The translations under genes and the position numbers were made by a program. From Macrotrachela quadricornifera (taxonomy: Eukaryota; Rotifera; Eurotatoria; Philodinida; Philodinidae), in NCBI GenBank assembly GCA_022393335.1, contig JAJEKB010020261.1, positions 104,929-168,928 of the forward strand: a DNA stretch of 64,000 bases, in the 5' to 3' direction. Shown here piece after piece: positions 54,525 through 64,000 of this stretch. Position 1 is the stretch's first letter; the number at the start of each line of letters is the position of its first letter. Below the pieces are notes generated by a model. It saw only the letters and a program-made list of their open reading frames with translations. It was not told the origin of the DNA and searched no databases.

Positions 54525-55475
54525 TCAATAGAAATGAAAGTTCATTGACTTTAAACGATCAATCACAGAGGAGTAGGTACATTGGCTAAGATCAACTAGT
54601 GATTTTTCCCAACGACGTCGAATTTCAGTCGAACTTATATCGATGAGATTTTCACGCTCATTCTCCAGAGGAACATAAATGATATTGGATGATTCATCAA
54701 ATGTGGAAATATGATATTCGTCGCATTCTTTTCGGTAGATAACCGCACATTTTATATATTTTTCTGTAGCCAAACGTCTTACATCGATACATTTGTTGAA
54801 ATGATCTAAACCACAGACATAAATTACATATAATGGGTTTGTAATAAACTGGTGAGAAACCAAAAGCTTTGAGTTGAGATATTGACGAAGCGCTTCAGTT
54901 GTTGGACCAAAATCGACAAAGCCGTGCCGATATTCAGCTTCAGCTCGAGATACGCTAAGCCAATGTGAATTTCCTGTTTCATGCTCATGTTCTTCTATCG
55001 CTAATTCACAAAGATCACATCGAATATGTCCTGGTATCGTCGCTTTGCCTAGCTTACCACGTACATATGCGTCACTAAGGATTATAGACAATCAAATGGG
55101 TATTAATGAAGTGATTGAATTGGTACTTACTGTGTAGGAGAAAGATAACCTGCAAGCACATTCCATCGTAGGTTACTTCGTTGGAGATGTTTCTTCACTA
55201 GTTCTAAATTTTTGATGTGAGAACGATGGATAGGATTTAATGAACCGGTCGTTAACAAAACGCAACTAGAACGAGTCAAAAACTAATAGAACATATGTAG
55301 CAAATTGTTTTGAATCATACTTATATCGATAATCCCATGCTTGGTATTTATCACATCGTTTCTTCACAACGCCAATGTCTGTATTTCTTTCATTCAAAAA
55401 TCCTGGAACAATGTCATCTTTCCATTCGTTTCCTAAGTCGTTGCGTCGTGCGTCTGGTTCTTTGTTTTGATGCAT
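54525..55475 (-). CDS. NMNAT: Nicotinamide-nucleotide adenylyltransferase (NMNAT)
   Basis: Three exons join in phase: 55475-55321, 55265-55131 and 55074-54525; 279 aa. The nucleotidyltransferase start motif is CVLLTTGSLNPIHRSHIKN, with the HxxH pair binding ATP phosphates. SPTHDAYVRGKLG corresponds to the SPV-x-D-x-Y-x-K-x-x-L segment, YVCGLDHFNK to the CGAD loop, and ISSTEIRRR is the conserved ISSTxxR phosphate-binding motif near the C-terminus. The enzyme joins NMN (or NaMN) and ATP to give NAD. The motif begins about 50 residues in; the N-terminal extension (MHQNKEPDARRND...) is hydrophilic and of unknown use, and translation could start elsewhere. Residues 24-27 of the third exon region (RCDLCEL) add a CxxC not usual in the family. 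Confidence 0.88.
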
Positions 55476-55779
55476 TGAATCGATCGATCGAGCACATGAC
55501 TCGTTGGCTTAGTGAGAAAAAATTAGTTAAGTAATAATCTTGAAGAATGTAATGTCATTAAAAACATACTTAATCCTGGACTAATTCTGTTCTTCCAAAT
55601 AATACAACAACATTGAAAGTACATTTTACAAAGCTCAGAGAACTTCTCATCTATTTAGAAATTATCCGTTCTTCGTCAATTCATATCAGATCACCCTATT
55701 CAACCAGTTCTAAAGTGTTTGCTCATCATTTCATTCATTAACGATTTAGCGAATGAAGTTGTGAAAATCTCAAGAAACG
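55476..55779. other. Upstream region of the adenylyltransferase gene
   Basis: About 300 bp between the gene start and the edge of the large foldback. No core promoter motif can be assigned with confidence. Confidence 0.4.
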
Positions 55780-56904
55780 ACGGGGTCGACAAGCAATGCA
55801 ATTGGTCCATTCCAGAAAGCCTGATTTTTTTCTTTCTAAATAGTCACATTAAGTTTCAGAAATTTTGTGGTACCAGAATCAGACCCATGCTGCATGGCTA
55901 GACCGTATGCAGTCTTATTTATCTCTTGTAGTCATACGACTACATAAGCTATCAAAAATGCTAACAGTAGTTATCTGAGTGGAAGACTACTATAAACTAT
56001 AAAGATAGATTATTAACTTAATTTATATATCAATCGATAGCTCTTCGAAAGAGGTTTCAAATGATGCTAACACATTGAGTTTCAGTTACTGTCTTTATGG
56101 ATTTACTGGGGCTACGTTGTGATGCATACCTATTAACATGTCCATTATAGTATGATTTCTAAAATTATCATAGATCTCTTGATATTACTGCATTAGTCAA
56201 TCACGTCAGTTTTTATACTATTTGATAGCCTATCCAAAGAGCTTTCAAATGAAGCTAAAATGTTAAAGAAAAATTACTGGCCATTATATGTTAGTATGGA
56301 CTATATTATGATGTAGTATCTATAATATGAACATTATGACAGACTTCTTAGTATTGCAACAGACAGTTAAGCATGATTGAGTTAGCCAACTAAGCCAGTT
56401 TTTATATTATTCAACAGCTTATCAAAAGAGCTTTCAAACTATATAGGAATATTCAGTAAAAATCACTGGCTGCTATAGCATCGTAAACAAGATATTGTAA
56501 AGAGATGCTTATAACATGTTCATAATGGTGTGCGTTCTAATATAGGTGTATAAAATTCATGATTATTGAGCCATTTAACCGCGATGGTTTATGTATTACT
56601 CAATAGCTCTTCGAAAGAGGCATGGAACGACACCAAATGAGTCTCAAGAATTATGACTAATTCAGCCTGGTATGACAATATTAATTTGTAAAGATTATAA
56701 CATGATGATTATGGTGGTCTTTCTAAAAGTAGTATCTTTGATATTGATGGGTAAAGATACTTCATCATCTTAATTATAAACAAGTCCATACCAATAGGCA
56801 CACTCTTGTAAAAGCAAAAGTGTTGCACGATATCACTAGTACCTTATTACGTTCTTATAGATATCTCTATGTTGCTAACTTCTGTTATGTTTATTATGTA
56901 CTTA

Positions 56905-57480
56905 AGACTTACCAAAAGCTCATGTTGCGCCATTTAAAAGGCCTTGTTGGATGGGATGCATCGATTCAGAAATAAGAAACAAATATATCATATTGTAGAG
57001 CTTGTTGAGCTTCATGGAATAGTATACAGTGAATCCTATTTTCAGAGAACTTTGAAGGACCTAGAGTCAATTTACTGATTGATGGCTACACATTGACATC
57101 CATCTATATTTACACTCGTACCTATGGTCCTAAGGTCAATGTTTATTATGGTTCTTGATATTAATTGAAAACATTTATAAAATATTGTTTCTCGCATGCG
57201 ACTTTGTAGGGTTTTTGATGGGCTACAACCTCATATACGCACTATCTCCAATCATCTTGTGAATGTGGACGTGAGTATGAATGGGTGTGAATGCGTAGTC
57301 GTCCATCAGTACATTGACGTTAGGTCTTTCAAAGTTCGATGAAAACAGGATGTACTATGTACTATTCGATGAAGCTCGAAAAGCTCTACAATATGATATA
57401 TTTGTTTTTTATTTCTAAACCGATGCACTCTATCTGACAAAGCCCTTTAAATGGCGAACACGAACTTTTGGTACGCCCTA
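56905..57480. mobile_element. Foldback element nested in the composite
   Basis: Arms at about 56905-57062 and 57330-57480; ends CTTAAGACTTACCAAAAGCT and a diverged complement. The arms hold ATTGTAGAGCTT and AAGCTCTACAAT, the motif shared with the elements at 27974, 35107 and 43237. Confidence 0.75.
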
Positions 57481-57689
57481 AGTATAAAAGAAGAAATTGT
57501 GCAAATAAAGCTGGCAAAAACACTGAAGATTCTATTGATGTAAAAGAAGAATATAGAGACAATATGGTGGTTGCTTCTTACGTGTGATTGCTCCTTAAGG
57601 TTATAACGTTATTGTCCTATAAGAAATATTCTTTGAGGTGATTGTGACTGTATCATCTCCCCAGTTCGACTTCTATACTTTAAGTAGAA

Positions 57690-58310
57690 CTAAAGAGAGA
57701 GATACCGAAGTGTTTTTACTCGACTTTGAGCTCATATGTTGTCCTTAAGTAGAACTCTATAGTATTAGCTAAACCGCTAAAAGAACTCGGACCCATGGGC
57801 AGTTAGGATCGACTTATCAGTATTTCATTAAGATTTTGGCTTCGGATAGAACAAACATCAAAAATTCAAAAGGCAGTATTTAAACCTGAAACTTCGCTCA
57901 TAAATAGGTGTCATAGTTGTAAGAATGCTCTAAAAATTGTAGCCTAAACCAATACTTCAGCATCGAGTTACTGAACATATGAAAAACAACTATCTGTTCG
58001 TCAACCAGTGAGAAAATAGACCAGATTTGAAAACTCAATATCTTGATGGTGAAGTATGAATTTAGCTTGAAATTTTTAGAGCATTCTTACGATCATGTTA
58101 CCTCTCTATGGACAAAGTTTCAGGTTTAAATACCGCCTTTCGAATTTTTGATGATTGCTCTATCTAAAGCCAAAATCTCACTGAAATGGTGATAAGTCGA
58201 CTGTAACTGCCCATGGGTCCAAGTTCTTTCACGGTTTAGCTAGTGGCATAGAGTTCTACGTATGGACAACATATGGACTCTAAGTCGAGGAAACACTTTG
58301 GGTAGCTCCC
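57690..58310. mobile_element. Second nested foldback element
   Basis: Arms at about 57690-57930 and 58070-58310 share CATGGGCAGTTA/TAACTGCCCATGGG and TTCAGGTTTAAATACCGCC-type blocks. Related by its outer sequence to 31755-32390. Confidence 0.75.
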
Positions 58311-59668
58311 TCGCAAGTACACCAACGTTTTATAGCATCAGACAACATTCTGAATTTATCAGATGGTGCCGATCAGTTATTGGACTTTTACAAATTAACT
58401 TATGATGAAGGGAATATCAGTAAATGCTAATCATTGTTTGTACTCGAAAAATTGTGCATACTCTTAATTGTCAATTACAAACTTCTTCCTTCATCAAGAT
58501 ATCATACTAGTGCTATTTCTTGTTTGTAATATGTACACCACACTTAAGCCTAATTCTTCTTTTTCTTAATGCTTAGCTCCAACCATCCTATATAATACTA
58601 AGAACATTTAACTGGCAATTTTGGTCCTAATGGTTCACAAAAGCTACAGACTAAACAAATGGTTAGTGCAAAACGCAGCATCTCTGCAAATGTATTGATC
58701 TTAGTTTGAACAGACTGTAATTATCATGTAACAAAGTATGCAGTTGTTAATAATACTTTTTTATCCTTCAGTATCATTTGAAAGCTCTTTAAAAGTATTA
58801 TTGAATTAAATCAAAACTTGCGGCGTCGATTAACTTAGCGATCTTTCCCAACTTTCGCTAATACTAGAAATCACACAAGAATGGACGTGTTGTGGATACT
58901 ATATGACAGTATGATCCATACTAACTGATAGAGGCCGGTGATTTTTTCCTCAATCTTCTACCATAATTTAAGAGCTCCTTCGATTAGCTATTCAACAATA
59001 TGGAAACTGACATGGTTAACTATCTCAATAGTCATTAAGTATTCACATTAATATCAGAAATCGTACCATAATGCTCATATTATAGACATTACATTATAGT
59101 ACAGCCCATACTAACCTTTAGTGGCTAGTAATTTTTCCCTAAAATTTTAGCATCATTTGAAAGCTCTTTGGATAGGCTATCGATTGATATATAAATTGAG
59201 TTAATAATCGATCTCTATAGTCCATAACAGTCTTTCACCCAGATAACTACTGTTAGCATTTTTGATAGGTTGGGTAGCCGTATGATCATAAGAGATAAAT
59301 AAGACTGCACACAGTCTAGACATGCAGCATGGGTTTAATTTTGGTGTCAAAAAATTTCTGAGACTTAATGTGACTATTTAGAAAGGAAAAATCAAAATTT
59401 CTGAAATAGACCGATTTCGTCGCTTATCAACCTGCATCCTTTGCTACAACCACATCTGCCGAATTGGAATGTATTTGTTTAATAGATCGTTCTAAGAATG
59501 TAAATGTAGATAAGATTAACAGGATTTGGCATGGATATGGGTGTCCACATATCCTCATCCTTCTGGCTTTTTTTGTTAGGAAAATTTTTGGTACATCGTT
59601 ATATGTATGGAATAGATCTATAGTCTTTTCTAGGAAAGAATCAACTTATGTATTAATTCTACTCTTAC

Positions 59669-60283
59669 CTGGCTTCACTGTTGCTTCCTCTTGTACATTT
59701 GTAATATCTTTTTTGCTGAGATGATTGGCATAATTTGGATTCACATTTGGCTTCAACGACTTGTTCTCGATTTCCTTCCACAAATTTTGAATTGATTTTG
59801 AATGATCGTGTTCATCTTTCATATTAAGTACTACTGTTGAATACATTTCAACACGCTTGAACATTGTCTGATTTTCACATCCGTTTACAACGCAAATCAC
59901 AGGCACTTTATTGTCGCAGACAGCAGAAACTATGAAACGAAACTTAGAATAGGCTGCATTATTCAAAGTATTCCTGTTTATGACGAATAAAATTAAATGA
60001 ATTCCGTCAGCAACATAATGATTTATTTGATTCCGAATTAGTAGTTCTTGATCTTTACCATGTATACGAACAAGATCTACTTTACTGAGTATAGCAGCAG
60101 TTACAAATAAATACACGCAGCCATCACGGCTGCAAGGGTCAAATTCTATGAAATCATGTAGTGCATTGTTTGCTAGATGTTGCTCACGAATATGTAGATT
60201 TGTAAGCTCACGCACAATGCTTGATTCCACATCATTATCAGAATCAATGACAAAAATTCGTCGATACATAACTTGTGCTTTAA
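59669..60283 (-). CDS. Possible degenerate G-domain protein, partial
   Basis: An exon from an acceptor at 60284 to a donor at 59668 reads MYRRIFVIDSDND..., DGIHLILFVINRNTLN and VPVICVVNGCE. The last two blocks resemble the strand before the guanine-specificity loop and the (T/N)xCE-like loop of AIG1/GIMAP-type GTPases, in which a hydrophobic LxxLCFV strand precedes VxxxTxCE. No P-loop (GxxxxGKS) exon was found upstream, and the downstream exon is unclear because the outer arm of the large foldback begins at about 59430. It may be a truncated gene or a family member without nucleotide binding. The assignment is weak. Confidence 0.35.
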
Positions 60284-60526
60284 CTAAAGTAAAAAAAAGT
60301 GAAAATTCATCAATAGAAATAAATAATTGAATGATGAGAAGCACCAGATGAAAATGTGAAGATCTGAAAATAAACGGGTGCCATAGAATTCTGCAAAAAA
60401 TCCTGCTTTTAGAATGAATTTGCCTATTACAGTGAAATCGACTCATGCGGACCGCTTTCATGAGTCTCTTCCATGTGCTTAAATGAGTCTGTGATGCCGC
60501 CAATCATGCATTTCGCCAATTATACG

Positions 60527-60552
60527 TGAGGGTGAGGGCGAGGGCGAGGGTG
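60527..60552. repeat. (GAGGGY)n short repeat
   Basis: Four GAGGG(T/C) units on the plus strand, G-rich enough to form a quadruplex. Not a telomere array. Confidence 0.7.
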
Positions 60553-62242
60553 CATTTTTTCTTCTTGTCTTTTTCTCTTTTGAAGTTGTTGAGAGTGGGT
60601 CTGTAAGTTCTTTCGGTGGTGTTTCTTTGACATTATGTTGAAAGTAAACGATACTTTGATCTGGCTTCCACCATCAGGACAATTTTAGATATACTAAATG
60701 GAATAGAAGCTAATCAGTAAACACATAAACGTAGACGAACTTAATAACAAAGATATTTTCTTAATAATAATGTGTCCAATCGGATACTGTCAACTAAGGC
60801 ATATGTATAATTGTTCAAAGGCTTCGGCATAGAGAGCGTTCTCTTCCAGTTAATTGTATACACCCACAGATAACGCAAAACACATATTGCACCAAATAGA
60901 AGTTGTAACGCTATTCATCTTTTCTTTTTCATCAATGTACAATTGATTCAATTCAGTTTTATTAGTAGAGATATCAAGCATAGCAGTTGAGTTACAATGC
61001 AACTCAGTATAATTGGCGAAGTTAGTGTTGGCGAAACGAGGAATTGACGACAAGATTTTAGCCCTGTCGAATTAAACGCTATGAAATGATGATTTCAAAT
61101 AAGCATTTCACGGTTTCCTTTGTGATCATGTTATTTGATTTGCGTTGGATCTTTTGAAAAATTGAAACATTGTACACTTATAAAGTTGACCGTAGTCTTT
61201 CTTGATGATGCATTCTCTGTATTCTTCGGTACTGGATTAATTGGGCATTATGCTAACTCAGATGATCTTTAGTTGTGAATGTTTTATGCTTCAGCAGTAC
61301 GCACACACGTTTCGTCCTCAACCCTGGTTGTGCGTGTAAGTGCTAGTCAGGGGTGCAGAATCTGCCCGTAGGCTGCAGCGCCGCTGCTGGGAAAAATGGA
61401 CTTCTGGGGGAAATCTTGAGAAAAATTGAGAAATGAAAAAATCGAAAAGGGAAAATTAAGAAAGAAAAAAATTCAGAAGGGGAAAATTCTTGAACCGAGG
61501 GTAAAATACACAAACTTATTGAATGAAAAAGTAATCGTAGCTTAAATAGTGATACCTCAGCCTTTGACAGGGAAATTTCAGTTTCTTTAAAAGAAAAAAC
61601 TAATTGTTCTTGTTAATGAAGGTGCTCTGATACATTAATGCTGAACTATCTTGCTTTCAAGCGACAACTGTATAAACATGAATGAACTACAGAAAACTGA
61701 ACAGACTTCAAAGAAAACATGATGAGAGTGAAAGTATATAAATCATATCTAAAAGACAAAATGTTTCGGGAAATATCTGAAAGCGAAGGAAGGGAAAGCA
61801 AAGAATAGAGCGGAAGACAAATATGTACATTATACGCGTCATGTACGCACGATCATTCTATACTCCGTTTCGTTCTCTCTATCGAAAGCTTGTAGCTATA
61901 GTATCAAATCTTTCTCAGTATTCGTGATATACTCTCTGTCGTTTATAAACAGACAACTTCTGTTGAATTAAAGTATATAACAATCCAGAGACTCAGATAT
62001 GAATCTTATGGATCGCGAGAGTCATCTTGCAAGAATTGAGGTCTGTCTTTTCAATATTTCATGTTTCAATTTTTTTGGTAAACTCGTTCAGTATATTTTG
62101 TTTTAAACGTTAGACGGTTAAATAATAGGAAATAAGTATTTGTCAATTGAATCTAAAACTGCTATTTAAATCAGTTTTCAAAAACTCATTCAGAAGCCAA
62201 TTCGAGCTTTCGTCAATGTAAAGTCAGTGTCATTAGAATATT
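60553..62242. other. Intergenic
   Basis: No gene recognised. A purine-rich patch of degenerate GAAAAATTGAGAAA units lies at 61390-61500. A 67-residue frame at 60850-61053 (-) has no known motif. Confidence 0.4.
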
Positions 62243-62520
62243 ATCAAAATGAAAAACAGCACAAAGAATAAAAAGAAGAGAAAAAAGAGAATCAAAATAG
62301 CTGATAATACAGCATATAAAATAAAACGTATAAAATAGCTGCATGTCTTTATATTAAAATATCTGACTAGTAACGACCCGAAAAACAGAAAATATTTCAT
62401 TAGATATATTGGTATTAAGACATGTGGTTATTTGATACATTTTATATTTCGTATTATCAGCTTTTTTGGTTCTCTTTTTTCTCTTCTTTTTATTCTTTGT
62501 GTTGTTTTCAATGTTGATAT
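62243..62520. repeat. Inverted repeat, ~90-bp arms
   Basis: 62243-62330 and 62435-62520 are reverse complements with few mismatches, sharing AAGAATAAAAAGAAGAGAAA and CTGATAATAC. The loop is about 105 bp. No coding sequence is implied; overlapping frames on the two strands are mirror artefacts. Confidence 0.8.
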
Positions 62521-64000
62521 CATTCCTAATAATACTGAATGTATGCTGATGAAAGCTCGAATTCATTTTTTAATGACCTTTTTGGAAAGTATGATTTTAA
62601 TAGTAGTTTTGTATTTATTTAGCAGATCGTATATCGTTAAAAAACATCGATGAGTAAATAACAACCCTCAAGTAAAGAAGGAGTTGAGTGCTACTACTGT
62701 GACTGGAAAGACAGAAAAGATAAATCACACCCTCATCACAAGAGTTATCATCCATATGAAAAATATCGATTAAAACCACAACTTGGACAGCTTCCACTCT
62801 TCAAGTCACCTAAATCGACGATACAGTTACTGCATCTGTGACTAACAGCCTAGTGTAAAATTACCATCACCATTGGATTACCTCTACGATTGAATAAAAT
62901 GAACAAAAATAACACTAACCTTTTGTAGTTTCGTCTAACTCATTGAATACAAACCTTATGAATTGAGAAAAGAACAGACTTATTTTCTTTAACATACATT
63001 TTCGTAGAAAAGATGCTCTGACTTGTACGTTTGTGAAACTCGGAGAAATTTTTCAGATTTTTTTGTGTGCTGCAGGGAAGCTACGGCTGATTCTGCAGGC
63101 CTGATGTGATAGATCGTACTTTCGGAATTATCATGGTGCTTCCGAGATTTTCAGTGAGTTCTTAGAGATTTACAATCTCGAAAAACCGCCAATTTTCCCT
63201 TGCACCGTTTTGATGGCTATCATTTTCACGCAGATCCATAATCACAAATCTTGGTAGTCTTAAGATGCGGTTATAAAAACAGATGAATAGAGAAAGTCCA
63301 CACAGTCTTTATTTCAATCTCAAATTGCATGCTTTTTTCAAATTCAGAATGAAACTACAGCTATCGAGATTTATTTTCTTGGAATTTATTGAAATCAAGG
63401 AAGAACAACTGATTTTAAGAGAGGGTCCACGAGACCACCGCCAACATGGGCTTATGCCGAAATTTAAAAATACGATTTGGTTTCATAAGATGAAAGATTA
63501 TGTGTGAAAACCTACAAATCCAAAATTTTAGCTCATTTCCATTAATTCTTGAAGAGTTATAAAGATAACATTGTAATGTGCTCGCATGGTATCGAGTCAA
63601 AATATTGAAATTTTCATTTTGGTGGTATTTCATCAATTTCTCGTCCAAAACTTAAACATAATTTTTACTGTAATATCTCAAAAAATAGAGAATGTTTTGC
63701 TCTATCAAATGGTGTATAAAGATATTTTCTTCACACCTTCTGAGGTGCGCTGAGCCTCGATTTATTGAGTAGTCGACTTCTCAAAAATCGAGTTCGACCC
63801 TGGTATTTTACGTAAAAGTGTACCAAGAATGACTTATCCCATTTGTTTGACTCCAGATCCAGAAAGAGCATCAAAAACTGCATCGAATGCTATATGTTTC
63901 ATTTTTATAACTCATTGATTCGATATTTAATTTTTCGATGCAATCCTATAAACCATATAGATTATTAGATCTTTCTGATTTTTTCGACTAGTATTTAGCA
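62521..64000. other. Intergenic to window end
   Basis: No gene recognised; short frames at 63283-63507 (+) and 63415-63648 (-) overlap each other and lack motifs. Confidence 0.4.

Larger units (their letters stand above)
55780..59430. mobile_element. Large composite foldback with tandem-repeat arms
   Basis: The outer arms (about 55780-56100 and 59110-59430) are inverted copies, e.g. CTTTCTAAATAGTCACATTA against its complement. The left arm continues as about four direct units of ~185 bp, and the right arm as about three units in the opposite orientation (58760-59230). Each unit holds TCAATAGCTYWTCRAAAGAG, then ATAACATGTTCATTATGGT. The middle contains two more inverted-repeat elements. There is no transposase frame. 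The arrangement resembles FB/Galileo-type foldbacks. Confidence 0.8.

Noticed and set aside
60527..60552. Internal telomere repeat
   Set aside because: Too short and GAGGGY, not a known metazoan telomere unit.

Overview
This window looks like nuclear DNA of a small-genome metazoan, most likely a bdelloid rotifer. That is an inference from AT-rich sequence, very short introns (about 50-65 bp) in genes of animal type, an NHL-repeat gene, a WWE plus R-S-E ADP-ribosyltransferase fusion, and many foldback or inverted-repeat DNA elements. No sequence search was possible.

Real genes, left to right: an NHL beta-propeller gene (+, 1914-6519, 5' end missing); a molybdo-flavoenzyme of the xanthine dehydrogenase/aldehyde oxidase family (-, 13785-18312, ten exons in frame, 1341 aa); a papain/cathepsin L-like gene that has lost its catalytic Cys and has one frame break (-, 22374-23723); a cytoplasmic poly(A)-binding protein (-, 27228-30391, ten exons, 638 aa); a single-exon OTU-type protease (-, 32743-33624); a delta-type phosphoinositide phospholipase C (-, 41401-45452, PH-EF-X-Y-C2); a WWE-ART mono-ADP-ribosyltransferase (-, 48168-49247); a nicotinamide-nucleotide adenylyltransferase (-, 54525-55475, three exons, 279 aa); and a possible degenerate G-domain protein (-, 59669-60283). 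Exon boundaries were set by reading GT-AG sites and checking that codon phase carries across every junction.

Between the genes the window is crowded with mobile DNA. The 6.7-12.7 kb stretch is a nest: a broken piggyBac transposase split by a Helitron-like non-autonomous element, a second Helitron-like head interrupted by a 1.8 kb terminal-inverted-repeat element carrying a 64-bp minisatellite, then a G28 tract inside a small inverted repeat. Long foldback elements lie at 27.97-28.69, 30.5-31.6, 31.8-32.4, 35.1-36.1, 43.2-44.2 and 55.8-59.4 kb. Several share one short internal motif although their ends differ. Another class is an inverted array of one short word, a different word at each locus (26.6, 37.3, 52.3 and 53.1 kb).

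The most striking locus is in the poly(A)-binding protein gene. A 721-bp foldback sits inside the coding sequence, exactly between two copies of a 49-bp coding segment. The copies and the element end supply a donor and an acceptor that keep the reading frame, so the transposon appears to have become an intron. A second foldback fills an otherwise tiny phospholipase C intron, and a third starts about 107 bp upstream of the poly(A)-binding protein start codon.

The genes do not form an obvious pathway. The only metabolic pairing is the NAD-making adenylyltransferase and the NAD-consuming ADP-ribosyltransferase, about 5 kb apart on the same strand.
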